64,000 nt of DNA from an uncultured Clostridia bacterium. GTDB taxonomy: Bacteria; Bacillota; Clostridia; TANB77; CAG-508. This document shows, in pieces, positions 42,032 through 51,765 of this stretch. The notes under the pieces are model-generated. The model was not told the origin of the DNA. It saw only the letters and a list, made by a program, of their open reading frames with translations, and did no database searches. The translations under genes were made by a program, and so were the position numbers. The DNA is taken from contig CANQSV010000001.1 of NCBI GenBank assembly GCA_947626605.1, forward strand, positions 107,018 to 171,017, given 5' to 3'. The stretch's first letter is position 1. Each line of letters opens with the position of its first letter.

Positions 42032-44030
42032 TTACTCCTCTGTATCATCTGTTATTAATGGTCCAAACAATTCATCAAACTTTGCTTCTAACTCTTTTTG
42101 TAAATCAAAATCTATCTCTTCTTGTGTTTTCTCTGGTTGTGGTGAAGATTGAGGCTTACTTTCCTGTTTTATTTTTTCAATAGGCTTACTCTCAGCTTTA
42201 ACAGGTTCTGGTTCATCATTAAACAAATCATCTAAAGATTCTATATTTAAGTTGTTAGCTTTATTCTTTCCTTCATCTTCTGGTTTATATGGATTATATG
42301 GATTATACTTTCTCCATACTCCTCTATCAATTTCACCAATATCATTATGGCTTATTTCATTTGCCTTAAATTGTTTTACCATATTAGGTTTATTAAAGAA
42401 ATAGAATTTCTTTTCTTTTATTGGTTTTAAACCTTTTACAAAAATTATGCAATAATCTGGATCTAATCTTCTTAACTCATCTGGTGTCATTAGTGCCCTT
42501 GCCATAATTTGATCAGATAAACTCTTACCAGAACGTTGATTATCTTTATCTCTACTATATGATATACTATCTCTTGATATTGTTTTTTCTCCAAGTGCTT
42601 TTGAGAAATATTCAACTGTTTTTTGAGAGTTACTTCCTAAAAACACGTGTGTGTCACAGTTACCAATAATTGTTTCATATGATTTTTCATATACAGCCTC
42701 TAACTGATCTAAGTTTTGCAATATAACACTAAATGAAATCTTTCTACTTCTTGATGTAGATATTTTTTTATCAAAATCTGGTATTTTTCCTATATTAGCA
42801 AACTCATCTAGTATGAAAAATGTTGGTACTTGTAGAGCTCCTCCATTTAAATCTGCATAATCATATAATTGTTGAATCATCTGTGCAAAGAAAATTGTAA
42901 GTAAAAAATCATATGCTGTATGTGTATCTGATGAAATAACATATAATGCTGTTTTCTTTTTACCTATTGATTCAAAATCTATTGTATCTGTAGAAGTTAA
43001 TTCTGCAATATCTTTTGAATCAAACTTACCTAATTTTGATTGAAGTGTACTTAAAATTGATCCATAAGTCTTTTCTGGAGCAATTTCTATTGATTTATAA
43101 TACATTCTAGCTGGATGGTCATAAGGTAATTGATTAATTAATTCTGTTAATAGATTTCCTCCGCCATTGGAATTAGCAGCTCTAACAAGTTCTGCACAAC
43201 TTGCCAAATTTTGTTCCTCCGGTGGTCTTGTTGCTATTAAATAATATATTAGTGCTTTTAATAGCATTTCTGCCATATCATCCCAATATGGATCAGAACC
43301 ACCATCTCCTGTTTTTTGTCCTTTAACTATTGTATTTGCAATAACGTCAACATCTAATTCACTTGATATATGTAATAAAGGATTATATCCATCACTATAT
43401 TGTGGATGTACTAAATTCAAGACTTTTATATCATATCCATTTTTCTTTAAATACCCTGCTGTTCTATCATAAATTTCTCCCTTAGGATCTGTAAATATGT
43501 ATGAACCTAACATTTGAAAAGCATTAGGAAATGAATATGCTGTAGATTTACCAGAACCTGAACCGTCCAACTATTAAAACATTTACGTTGCCTCTTTTAT
43601 CAAGTGGAAGATAATTATTTTCAGCAAGTATTATACCTTTTTTATTACTTAATACTTTATATTGCTCTCCTCCCTTTGACCAGTCACTAGAACCATGCTC
43701 TATATCTCTATATTCTGTTTTACCTGCATTTTTTATAGTTCCAATTACTAGTACTACGATGTATGCAATTGAAAAGTAGCCTATTCCTTTTAAAGAACTT
43801 TCAATATATTCCTTAGAAAAACTCTGTTTTATTGCTTCTCCTAAATTACTTGTTGCATTACCACATACCTCAAAAAATTTTTCAAAATCAAATCCTCCGT
43901 CTATTGTGGCAATTTTACAAGCACATGATAAAGGCATTATTAATGCTACAACAAGAAAAACCCATAGTACTATGTACACGGGCAACATTTTTTTCATCTT
44001 ACCGATAAGCTCTTTTATTTTATAACTCAT
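42032..44030 (-). pseudogene. VirD4/TraG-type coupling ATPase, split by a one-base frameshift
   Basis: N-terminal frame (44030-43548, 160 aa): two membrane helices and the start of the ATPase domain, ending NVNVLIVG. C-terminal frame (43570-42032, 512 aa): resumes at GSGSGKSTAYSFPN (Walker A), then DPKGEIYDRTAGYL, Walker B FFILDEFANIGKIPDF, and RSRKISFSVILQN, the VirD4/TraG signature. The C-terminal 110 residues are acidic and proline-rich. Deleting one base (plus-strand G at 43565) gives LIVGGSGSGKS, the expected Walker A. Such ATPases deliver DNA or protein substrates to type IV secretion channels. No relaxase or channel genes are nearby. A sequence error is a real alternative to a true pseudogene. 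Confidence 0.85.
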
Positions 44031-44086
44031 TTGTATTCACCTTCTATAAGTAATTTCAAAATAACTTATAATATTAATAGTCTGTT

Positions 44087-44407
44087 TTATCTTGCTTCAT
44101 TCTTATCCCTTGTTTCTGCTGGAACTCTATATGCATTTCTTTTTCTAGCATCTAATATATCTTCTGCTACATTATCTTTAATTTTTATTGTTTTTCCATT
44201 ATAGTGTCTTGATAGTTTATTTTCATCATATTCTACATCATGAAAATGTACTATCCCTTCTTTACTCTCTTCAAAATTAAGATGAGATTCTCCATTTGCA
44301 ATAACATTTAATTTATTTGCTTGTTCTTTTCCTTTTTCGCTTACAGAAACATTTGTACATCTAACCTCAACTAATTTCTTCCTACCATCACATGCTGTTT
44401 CCATCAT
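44087..44407 (-). CDS. Uncharacterised protein in the VirD4-like group
   Basis: 106 aa, not recognised. Short, soluble, with an N-terminal cysteine and basic patch (ACDGRKKLVEVRCTN), a beta-rich middle and a charged C-terminus ending RDKNEAR. The last 17 nucleotides including the stop are identical to the end of the repeat protein gene at 62673. It lies between the VirD4-like gene and the next unknown, with the same direction and short gaps, so it is probably cotranscribed. ATG with GGAGG site 5-6 bases upstream. Confidence 0.65.
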   Translation of the reverse strand: MMETACDGRKKLVEVRCTNVSVSEKGKEQANKLNVIANGESHLNFEESKEGIVHFHDVEYDENKLSRHYNGKTIKIKDNVAEDILDARKRNAYRVPAETRDKNEAR

Positions 44408-44428
44408 ATCCCTCCTAAATTATATTCT

Positions 44429-45001
44429 CTATTGTTTTGGATCTGAAATTTCAAATGCAAAATAAGATTTATAAGGTTTCAATTTGCATTTTCCCTTTAC
44501 TTCATTTGTTTTTTCATCAAAGTATAATACTGGTTTTACCTCTTCTGTTGTTTCAGGATCTATAATTGATATTGGTCTTTTAAAATTTGGTGTATACATA
44601 AATTCTTTGTACTCTGTTTGTTCAGAATATAATGTATCAAATTTTAAAGGCATTGGCTTTTTTGATATTGTTATTTTGTCATTTTCTAATAAAGCCATAT
44701 TTACAACTACTTTTTCCTTGCTAAAAGAAAGAATTAATAGTTGATCATAATCTGTTGAAGGATTGTCAACAAAGAAAGTTTTTCTAGTTCCTTTTTCTCT
44801 GATTTCTTCGATGTAATCTAATCTCTCTACTGTGTATTTTGGCCATTCATTTAAATATTCCTTTGCTGTTCTATTTATTTGATAAATTACTGTATTTATT
44901 TCTTTTGGATCTGTTATGCTAAAGTGTTTACCTTGCCAACTCTCCATTACTAAACACCCCTTTTCCCATGTTATAAGCATAGTTTTATCTTCAGTACTCA
45001 C
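44429..45001 (-). CDS. Uncharacterised protein in the VirD4-like group
   Basis: 190 aa, not recognised. No signal peptide or membrane helix. It starts with a compact MLITWEKGCLVMESWQGKHFSI segment and reads as mixed alpha/beta, with several aromatic beta strands (YTPNFKRPISIIDPET, KPYKSYFAFEIS). It is the first gene of a three-gene minus-strand group with the 106-aa protein and the VirD4-like ATPase. Role unknown; it could be a substrate, chaperone or regulator of the coupling ATPase. Confidence 0.65.
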   Translation of the reverse strand: MSTEDKTMLITWEKGCLVMESWQGKHFSITDPKEINTVIYQINRTAKEYLNEWPKYTVERLDYIEEIREKGTRKTFFVDNPSTDYDQLLILSFSKEKVVVNMALLENDKITISKKPMPLKFDTLYSEQTEYKEFMYTPNFKRPISIIDPETTEEVKPVLYFDEKTNEVKGKCKLKPYKSYFAFEISDPKQ

Positions 45002-45063
45002 TATGCTTAATTATATACTTTTTCCGGCTTTTTGTCAACCATTTTTGTTAATTATGTAAATTA

Positions 45064-45969
45064 TTAGTCTCTATGATTAAAATTCGATATTGCTCTAATT
45101 TTTTCTATTTGTTCTTGCTCCTCTGTTGTTACTTTCTTAGGTATTACTATTTCTGTATTGACAATCAAATTACCTCTCGTTCCATCTCCTTTCTTGTAAC
45201 CTTTACCTTTTATTTCTATCTTATCTCCATATTGAACTCCCTTAGGAATTTTTATTGAAATATTTTCATCTATAATAGTCAAATTTACTCTGGTTCCTAA
45301 TATTGCATCCCAAGGCGTTATATAAACATTAGTATATAGATCATCTTCTTTAAGTTTTAATTCTTTTGAGTTCTCTATTTTTATTTTAATTATTAAATCT
45401 CCATTTTCTCCACCATTTTTACTCTTGTTTCCTAAACCTGATAATTTGATTTTTTCATTATTTTTTATTCCTTCTGGAACCTTAAAAGAAAATGTTTTAA
45501 ATTTTCCTTTTTCATCTTTTAAAGAAATTTTCTTTGATTTTCCATAATATCCATCTTCAATAGATATTTCAATACTTGTCTCTATATTCTTTCCTTTTAA
45601 AGCTTTTTTATTTGCACTTTTTATTTTTAGTATATTCTCACTATTATTTATATCATCTACATTGCCAAAAATCATATTAAACAATTCTTTAGATAATGCT
45701 TCTCTTTCTTTTTTATTGGCTTTATATGTTCCGCTTCTTCGTTTTATTTTTGAATTCCAAACTCTATCATATTTCTTTTTAGTATCAGCATTTGATAAAA
45801 CTCTATAAGCTTCATTTATATCCTTAAAACGTTCTTCTGTGTTTCTCTTTCCAACATTACTATCGGGATGATATTTTTTTGCTTGTTCCCTATAAGCATT
45901 TTTTATTTTATTGGGCTCTACTTTTGGTCCATCTAAATTCAATATTTTATAGTAATCTTTTATAATCAT
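45064..45969 (-). CDS. DnaJ/CbpA-type co-chaperone (no zinc finger)
   Basis: 301 aa. The N-terminal J domain (about 4-70) has the HPD motif in AKKYHPDSNVG. Two C-terminal beta-barrel substrate domains follow (about 120-290: GKNIETSIEISIEDGYYGKSKKI, then DDLYTNVYITPWDAILG and VQYGDKIEIKGKGY). The CxxCxGxG zinc repeats of DnaJ type A are absent, so it is a type B (CbpA-like) protein. It would recruit Hsp70 DnaK and stimulate its ATPase. It is preceded by the Spo0E-like gene and its terminator. Confidence 0.92.
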   Translation of the reverse strand: MIIKDYYKILNLDGPKVEPNKIKNAYREQAKKYHPDSNVGKRNTEERFKDINEAYRVLSNADTKKKYDRVWNSKIKRRSGTYKANKKEREALSKELFNMIFGNVDDINNSENILKIKSANKKALKGKNIETSIEISIEDGYYGKSKKISLKDEKGKFKTFSFKVPEGIKNNEKIKLSGLGNKSKNGGENGDLIIKIKIENSKELKLKEDDLYTNVYITPWDAILGTRVNLTIIDENISIKIPKGVQYGDKIEIKGKGYKKGDGTRGNLIVNTEIVIPKKVTTEEQEQIEKIRAISNFNHRD

Positions 45970-46073
45970 TTAAACATCCTCCATCTTCATGGTAGCCTCA
46001 TTATATCATGAAGATTTTTTTAAGTCTATCAAAATTATATATTTTATTTATAAATAATTTTTTATTCTATTCA

Positions 46074-46109
46074 AAACGAGCTATTGATTTAAAACTCAAT
46101 AGCTCGTTT
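46074..46109 (-). terminator. Terminator after the Spo0E-like gene
   Basis: AAACGAGCTATTGA / TCAATAGCTCGTTT, 14-bp perfect stem, followed on the minus strand by TTTTG. Confidence 0.8.
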
Positions 46110-46146
46110 ATTTTAGTAACAGTAGAGTAAGAAATTCTTAGATTAT

Positions 46147-46302
46147 TTAATTCTCTTTCACCTTACCATCTTTATTTATTTTATAATATTGGGCAATTAA
46201 TTCATCTAACTCTACACTTAACTTATAAATTGTTTCATAGTCATCTCCATTTTCTATACTTTGATTAAGTTTGTCACGTTTTTCACAAATCTTCTCATCC
46301 AT
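46147..46302 (-). CDS. Spo0E-family aspartyl-phosphate phosphatase
   Basis: 51 aa (MDEKICEKRDKLNQS to KDGKVKEN). It contains YKLSVELDELIAQYY, a close match to the Spo0E signature (SQELDxLIxxYY) that docks on and dephosphorylates Spo0A~P. Two helices are expected, as in the family. A strong AAGGAG site stands about 10 bases before the ATG. Such small proteins delay entry into sporulation in Bacillus and Clostridium. Together with SASP, SleB and YpeB nearby, it supports a sporulating host. Confidence 0.85.
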   Translation of the reverse strand: MDEKICEKRDKLNQSIENGDDYETIYKLSVELDELIAQYYKINKDGKVKEN

Positions 46303-46422
46303 AATTTCTTCACTCTCCTTATTTTACAAATATCTCTTTGCTATACTTATAAAATACCATATTTTTACATTTGCGTCAATAATACAAATATATTTTTATA
46401 TGCCTAAAACCGTGATTTTTTA

Positions 46423-47187
46423 TCATTTTTTAACACTTTCTTGTTCTTTACATGTTTTTCGTATACTTTGTGACAAAATCCCACAGAAAATGATAAACAA
46501 AATTAAAGACAAAATTTGTGAAATTCTAATATTATATAACATCAAACTATCAATTCTTATCCCTTCTATAAAAAATCTAGCAAAAGAATATAAAATAATG
46601 TATATATATGTTATTTCTCCGCTAAATTTTCTGTTTTTACTGATTTTTGTCAAAATTAAAAATATTATAAAAGTACATATAGATTCATATAAAAATGTTG
46701 GATGAACTTTTTTATATATTCCATTTTCAAAAACTGTTATTGCCCATGGCAAATTTGTTTCTGTTCCGTATGCTTCGCCATTTATAAAATTTCCCCATCT
46801 TCCTATTGACTGCCCTATTGCTAAGACTGGAACAATATAATCTAATATATCGAGAAATTTTATTTTTTTAATTTTAGAAATTATATATATACTTATTGCT
46901 CCCGTAATTATTGCACCATATATTGCTAAGCCACCATTTCTAAAATTTAATATCTCTTGTGGATTTTCCAAGTAAAAATCAAGCTCAAATAAAATATAAT
47001 AAATTCTTGCACCTATTATAGAAATTGGCAAAGTTATAATAAACATATCTAAGCAATCATCAAATTTTATATTAAATCTGCCATTTTGAATTTTTAAAAT
47101 TATTAAACCAATTATAAATGCTGTAGTTAGTATAACCGCATACCAATATATATCTATGCCAAATAAATTGAATGCTACTCTTTTCAT
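46423..47187 (-). CDS. lgt: Prolipoprotein diacylglyceryl transferase
   Basis: 254-aa polytopic protein with seven hydrophobic segments. It moves diacylglycerol from phosphatidylglycerol to the lipobox cysteine of prolipoproteins. The signature GRWGNFINGEAYG lies about residues 124-136, with the conserved Arg and Asn, and HPTFLYE follows. Length and topology are normal. It is 32 bases after the M16 peptidase gene and in the same direction. Confidence 0.95.
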   Translation of the reverse strand: MKRVAFNLFGIDIYWYAVILTTAFIIGLIILKIQNGRFNIKFDDCLDMFIITLPISIIGARIYYILFELDFYLENPQEILNFRNGGLAIYGAIITGAISIYIISKIKKIKFLDILDYIVPVLAIGQSIGRWGNFINGEAYGTETNLPWAITVFENGIYKKVHPTFLYESICTFIIFLILTKISKNRKFSGEITYIYIILYSFARFFIEGIRIDSLMLYNIRISQILSLILFIIFCGILSQSIRKTCKEQESVKK

Positions 47188-47218
47188 TATTTAATATTTG
47201 CTCCTTATAATAATCTAT

Positions 47219-48493
47219 TTATTTTCCATTTATAATTGAAAACACCATATTATCTTCTCTAAAAATATCTTCTAAAACTTGTTTTGCATAATCAAGTGTA
47301 ATTAAATTATAACTTTCCAAATAGTCAAAACTATTAATTCCTTTAAAAGAATCTGATAAAATCATTCTAGCAATGCTTCCTGGATCATTATATTCTACTA
47401 CGTATCCACCATATATTTTTTTCTTTATTCTATTAAAATGACTATCATCTAAACCATCTTTCTTCATTTTCTTAATCTGCTCTTTTATCTCTTCAATTAC
47501 TTTTTTAGGATCTTTTGATTGTCCTGATATTAGAACATGTGCATATTTTTTTGAAAATTCATAATCCAAATCTGGAGTTGATAATATTAGCCCTTCTTCA
47601 TACATTTTTTTATACAAATCAGAACTTGAACCTAATAACATATCTAATATAACTTCTATTGTTATATGTTTTTTTACCATATTTTCATCATTATCTACTT
47701 TGTCTTTGAACCCAATCATAAATAACGGATTACTAACATCCATTGTTACTTCTATATTCTTTTTATCTATTTCTTGAGGTTCTTCTTCATAAATTCTTTT
47801 AATTTCTGCTTGTTTATCTTTTTCTACTAATCTTTTTTTGACCTCTTCCAAAATTTTCTCTGGTATAAAATCCCCACATATAACCATTGTCATATTAGAA
47901 GGATTATAAAAAGTATTATAACATGAATATAAAGTTTCTTTATCTATCTCAGCAATAGATTCTACAGTTCCTGCAATATCTATTTTTATTGGATTAACTT
48001 TATATAAGCACCTCATCGTATTCATATATAATTGCCAACCTGGATGATCATCATACATTTTTATTTCCTGACCTATTATTCCTTTTTCCTTTTCAACATT
48101 TTCATCAGTAAAATAAGGATGTTGTACATAATCCATAAGTTCATCTAAAGCTTCATAAAAATTATCTGTTGCCTCAAAAAGATATGCTGTATGGTCATTA
48201 GTAGTATAAGCATTAGCATCAACCCCTAGTGCTGATAAAGTATCTAAACTATTTACACCACTTTCTTGTTCAAACATTTTGTGCTCTAAAAAATGTGCAA
48301 CTCCATCTGGAATAGTAATTTCGTTTCCAGTTTTAGGTTCAATAAAATGATTATCTATAGATCCAAAATTTGTTCCCCATATTACATATTTTTTTTGTAA
48401 ATTATTTTTAGGAACAATTATAACTGTTAAGCCATTTTCTAATTTCTCTATATACATCTTCTCTTTAACTTTTAAATTTTCTATTACTTGCAT
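47219..48493 (-). CDS. M16-family zinc peptidase, active member (YmfH-like)
   Basis: 424 aa. The inverted zinc motif HFLEH is in VAHFLEHKMFEQ (about residue 68), with the downstream glutamate in the EKGIIGQEI helix. The two-domain M16B fold is intact. It forms a pair with the gene upstream that lacks the motif, as in the YmfF/YmfH pair of Bacillus. The substrate is unknown; related pairs process small peptides or PQQ-like precursors. Start ATG with GGAG. Confidence 0.9.
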   Translation of the reverse strand: MQVIENLKVKEKMYIEKLENGLTVIIVPKNNLQKKYVIWGTNFGSIDNHFIEPKTGNEITIPDGVAHFLEHKMFEQESGVNSLDTLSALGVDANAYTTNDHTAYLFEATDNFYEALDELMDYVQHPYFTDENVEKEKGIIGQEIKMYDDHPGWQLYMNTMRCLYKVNPIKIDIAGTVESIAEIDKETLYSCYNTFYNPSNMTMVICGDFIPEKILEEVKKRLVEKDKQAEIKRIYEEEPQEIDKKNIEVTMDVSNPLFMIGFKDKVDNDENMVKKHITIEVILDMLLGSSSDLYKKMYEEGLILSTPDLDYEFSKKYAHVLISGQSKDPKKVIEEIKEQIKKMKKDGLDDSHFNRIKKKIYGGYVVEYNDPGSIARMILSDSFKGINSFDYLESYNLITLDYAKQVLEDIFREDNMVFSIINGK

Positions 48494-48513
48494 TTAAATT
48501 TCTCCTTTATATA

Positions 48514-49788
48514 TTAATTATTTGTAAGGAAATATATTGTATTAATATTTATTGCATTAGCAAAATCTATTATTTCCTCTTTAGTAACATTATTAATTTT
48601 ATTCTCATATTCTTCAAAATCAACATTAGTATTAGCTAACTCCTGCCCTAAATAATATGTTATCTCTGTATCTTGTTCATCTGGAATAAATTTAATTGTA
48701 GATAAAATATTTGTCTTTGCATTTTTAATATTTTCATCAGAGAAATTCCCTTTTTTCATATCTTCTAATTGTTCTTTAATAACATTAACAGCTTTCTCAT
48801 AATTTTCTATTTCAATTCCACATTTTATAAAAATATTATTCTTAGGTTTTAAATAAACCGAACCTGCCGTATACGCTAAGCTTTCCTTTTCCCTAACATT
48901 TTGGAATAATTTAGACATTGGATTGCCACCTAATATAGAATTATATACTGATGCTATATATCTCAAATTATCTCTTTTTTTAGTTATATCTAATCCTATC
49001 ACTAATTTTCCCTGAGTTATATCCATACTTTCAGAAACCACTTCGGTATTTTCTTTATTATCTTTTTGTTCACTATCAGCATTGTTTACTAAATATTCTG
49101 GTTCTCTTTCATTTAAAAAATCTAATTGTTTTGTTATTTCTTCCTTAACATTCTCTTCTACTTGACCTGATACAAAAAAATCTATTTTACATTTAGATAT
49201 AAGATTTTTATAATATTCATATAAATCTTTTGATTGTATTTTTTCCAAACTTTCTATATCACCATATTTATATAAACCGTATGGTTTATCTTTATACATT
49301 ATTTCCACACATCTATCCATAGCATATTGTGCCTTGTTATCTTTTTTTCCTTCTATAATCTGTTTTAGATTCTCTTTTTCAGATTGAACATACTCATCAT
49401 TAAAAGAATTGTTTTCTTCTAATGGTTTAAACACAATTTCTATTAATTTTTCTATGCCTTTTTTTAATAACTCCTCTTTTTGTGGAAGAAAATCATCACT
49501 AATTGCTTCTAAATAAAATTTCATTACTTGATTATCGCCCGTTTTTTCAATACCGCAATTAAAACTTGCACCATACATTTCTTCTAATTCTTTACTGATT
49601 GCTTCTTGAGTTGGCATATTTTCAGAACCTCTTCTTAAAACTGCAGGTATTAAAGCATTCTTTGTCACATTATCTTTATTTAAAGGTGTTGTTAAAAATA
49701 CAGCTAATAAATTAGTTTTGAATTTTTCTGTATTTATAATATGCAACTTTATTCCCTTTTTTATTTCTACAACATTATGATTCATCAT
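48514..49788 (-). CDS. M16-family peptidase homologue, non-catalytic partner (YmfF-like)
   Basis: 424 aa. The M16 fold is recognisable (RRGSENMPTQEAISKELEEMYGASF, LYEYYKNLISKCKIDFFVSG, and GNPMSKLFQNVREKESLAYTAGS with the substrate-gate R/Y), but HxxEH is missing, being replaced by LIPAVLRRGSE at that position. It is therefore the structural subunit of a heterodimer with the downstream gene, from which it is separated by 20 bases. The arrangement matches ymfF-ymfH in order and in which partner is inactive. Confidence 0.88.
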   Translation of the reverse strand: MMNHNVVEIKKGIKLHIINTEKFKTNLLAVFLTTPLNKDNVTKNALIPAVLRRGSENMPTQEAISKELEEMYGASFNCGIEKTGDNQVMKFYLEAISDDFLPQKEELLKKGIEKLIEIVFKPLEENNSFNDEYVQSEKENLKQIIEGKKDNKAQYAMDRCVEIMYKDKPYGLYKYGDIESLEKIQSKDLYEYYKNLISKCKIDFFVSGQVEENVKEEITKQLDFLNEREPEYLVNNADSEQKDNKENTEVVSESMDITQGKLVIGLDITKKRDNLRYIASVYNSILGGNPMSKLFQNVREKESLAYTAGSVYLKPKNNIFIKCGIEIENYEKAVNVIKEQLEDMKKGNFSDENIKNAKTNILSTIKFIPDEQDTEITYYLGQELANTNVDFEEYENKINNVTKEEIIDFANAININTIYFLTNN

Positions 49789-49900
49789 TACCTCCTATAA
49801 ATTTATATATATATTATAGTATAATACTTTTTGGAAAATATATACAAGAGGGAAAAAGTAATTTGTAAAATAAACATTTCTATAGTTTATTAGATTATAT

Positions 49901-50000
49901 GATTTTCTATGTTTTTTTCGTAGCGAGCTTGTGTGGGGACCGACTGCATAATGATAACATTATGCAGTTGGGACGAGCGAGAAAAAAAGCATAGAAAATC
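49901..50000. repeat. Structured palindromic element (family C), copy 3
   Basis: Outer arms GATTTTCTATG (49901-49911) / CATAGAAAATC (49990-50000). Core GCTTGTGTGGGGACCGAC (49927-49944) against GTTGGGACGAGC (49967-49978). The apical hairpin is quite different from copies 1 and 2, TGCATAATG-ATAA-CATTATGCA (9-bp perfect). It lies between the SASP gene and the M16 pair. Confidence 0.85.
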
Positions 50001-50012
50001 AAGATTATATAT

Positions 50013-50049
50013 AAAAAAGCGAAATAGAAGACCATATCTTCTACTTCGC
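50013..50049 (-). terminator. Terminator after the SASP gene
   Basis: GCGAAaTAGAAGA / TCTTCTActTCGC stem with one mismatch, followed on the minus strand by six T. Confidence 0.85.
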
Positions 50050-50058
50050 ATTTTTAAT

Positions 50059-50226
50059 CTACACTTTTCTATTTGCAATCTCTATTGCTTTTGAAACTAT
50101 ATTACCACATGTTTTTGCGGATACATTTCCCCAACCGCCATCTCTTTTTACAGTTTCATACACACCTAATTCCTTTGCAATTTCCATTTTCAAGTTTTCT
50201 GACATTAAACCTTTTGAATTTGCCAT
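50059..50226 (-). CDS. Alpha/beta-type small acid-soluble spore protein (SASP)
   Basis: 55 aa. The family pattern is clear: KMEIAKELGVYETVKRDGGWGNVSAKTCGNIV, corresponding to the ElakElGv...gdyWGnltsr..G.vGG block, and the C-terminal helix VSKAIEIANRKV. The GNIVSK end lacks the usual GG pair, a small difference. SASPs coat spore DNA in the dehydrated core and protect it from UV. It has a GGAGG site before the ATG and its own terminator. Expected control is by the forespore sigma factor SigG; I could not identify that promoter with confidence. Confidence 0.9.
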   Translation of the reverse strand: MANSKGLMSENLKMEIAKELGVYETVKRDGGWGNVSAKTCGNIVSKAIEIANRKV

Positions 50227-50324
50227 AATAACCCTCCTATTGAAGAAGAAAATTATCTTCTTACAATCTTATTATTTGCATAGAATCGTTTTTTATTACG
50301 GCAATTTTTAGAAATTAACATCCC

Positions 50325-51716
50325 TTACATTGTTAGCGTTCCATTCGGTGTATCTATAATAACAAGTATATCTTGTTCCTTGCCATTTTCCGCATTTATA
50401 TATATTAGAAAATCATTTCCTTTTATTCTTCCTTTAAATTCCCAACATAACACTTCCGTTTTATACTCTGTTGGAATTATTGCTAATTTTTCACTAGAAA
50501 TTTTTAATTTATCATTTAAATTCTTTTTCGCCTCTTCCTTTGTTATTTTTGGATTTTCGATTTTTCGTTTTTCATGAGAATTTAAATATCCTGTTGTTTC
50601 CATTCCCAGAACTTCTCCACTATCTAAAGCAATTTTCAATTTTATTAAATCTGGATAAATAATAACATCATCTTGATTATAAGCATAATTCACTGTTAGT
50701 ATTCCATTTTGTTTCATATAATATGTTTCCTTCATATTATTAAAACCTTTATCTTTTAAGAAATCCAAACCTATTTTGTTAGCTTCTTCCATATTTATAA
50801 GTTCTTCGCCAATTTCTCTATTATAATTCATATACACAATATGACCACCTTTTTTAGAAATTGCCATTGATGCATAATTGTTATCATCACCATTTTTCAT
50901 CTTAATAGAAAAATTATATGATGGAATATTTCCATTTTCAGAAAAACCATTAGAATTTATTTCATCAAAATTTTCTTTTCCAAAAAAATTCTCTACTATT
51001 TTTCTTGCTTCTTCTTCACTTATATCCGAACCTGTTAATCCCTTTCTCTTTGGATTAGTTAGATGTTCCGAAAATGCACCATCATATATAAGACCCGCAT
51101 ACTCGTGAAAATTCTCTTCTATATTGCTAAAACTCTGTGAAGATAAATTACTTACTTCTTGAGCAAATGCTACATTCCCTTTTTTATCTAATTCTCCCCA
51201 ACTAATATTTCCTTCATTTATATCATTTGATAATTGATTTAATGTATTTTTTAATTCAACACTATAATCATGTAATTCTTCTAAATTCTCTAAATCTTCT
51301 TGTTTTAATTTTTCATCATTAATATTTTTATTTGCTAAAGAATAACTGTACTCACTAACTTGATTCAAAAATTTTTGTGCATTAGAAAGCCCTTCTACAT
51401 TTATAGGAAGTTGAGCTAAATATGTTGATGCTAAATTTGAATCTCTCCATACATTCATCAACGTTTCTGCTCCATGTTCTGGTGTTGTTGAAATCAAAGA
51501 TTTTGCTAAATACACCTCTACTTCCTCTATATAGTTTACCAATTCATAAAAAGCATAATTATATGCATTTTCGGAAACTTGTCTATATTGCCTTTGTTTT
51601 TTATAAATATATAATCCCATTATAGCTATAATAATTATTGCAACAATTATTATGCTTAGCATATGTCTGTCTTTTAGTCTTTCTTTCCAATCGTAAATTT
51701 TTTCTTTAACACTCAT
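50325..51716 (-). CDS. ypeB: Germination protein YpeB
   Basis: 463 aa. Short cytoplasmic start, one membrane helix (about 20-40), a long helical region, then PepSY-like domains (about 240-460; NGDDNNYASMAISKKGGHIVYM and following repeats) that hold SleB. YpeB is required for stability and inner-membrane location of SleB in spores. It directly follows sleB in the same direction, the usual sleB-ypeB order. Start ATG with GGAAT/AAGGA-type site. The later part of the protein is the substrate-like propeptide repeats of the family. Confidence 0.94.
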   Translation of the reverse strand: MSVKEKIYDWKERLKDRHMLSIIIVAIIIIAIMGLYIYKKQRQYRQVSENAYNYAFYELVNYIEEVEVYLAKSLISTTPEHGAETLMNVWRDSNLASTYLAQLPINVEGLSNAQKFLNQVSEYSYSLANKNINDEKLKQEDLENLEELHDYSVELKNTLNQLSNDINEGNISWGELDKKGNVAFAQEVSNLSSQSFSNIEENFHEYAGLIYDGAFSEHLTNPKRKGLTGSDISEEEARKIVENFFGKENFDEINSNGFSENGNIPSYNFSIKMKNGDDNNYASMAISKKGGHIVYMNYNREIGEELINMEEANKIGLDFLKDKGFNNMKETYYMKQNGILTVNYAYNQDDVIIYPDLIKLKIALDSGEVLGMETTGYLNSHEKRKIENPKITKEEAKKNLNDKLKISSEKLAIIPTEYKTEVLCWEFKGRIKGNDFLIYINAENGKEQDILVIIDTPNGTLTM

Positions 51717-51765
51717 TTCAATTCCTTTCCAAAATTTAAAAACTTTTAAATCTTAATATCTTTAA

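Noticed and set aside
43548-43570. Programmed frameshifting in the VirD4-like gene
   Set aside because: No slippery heptamer or stimulatory structure is evident, and the change falls within the Walker A codons, so an error or mutation is simpler.
46271-46705. 144-aa plus-strand frame with membrane-like sequence
   Set aside because: It is antisense to lgt and to the Spo0E-like gene; AT-rich antisense of a membrane protein often reads as hydrophobic.
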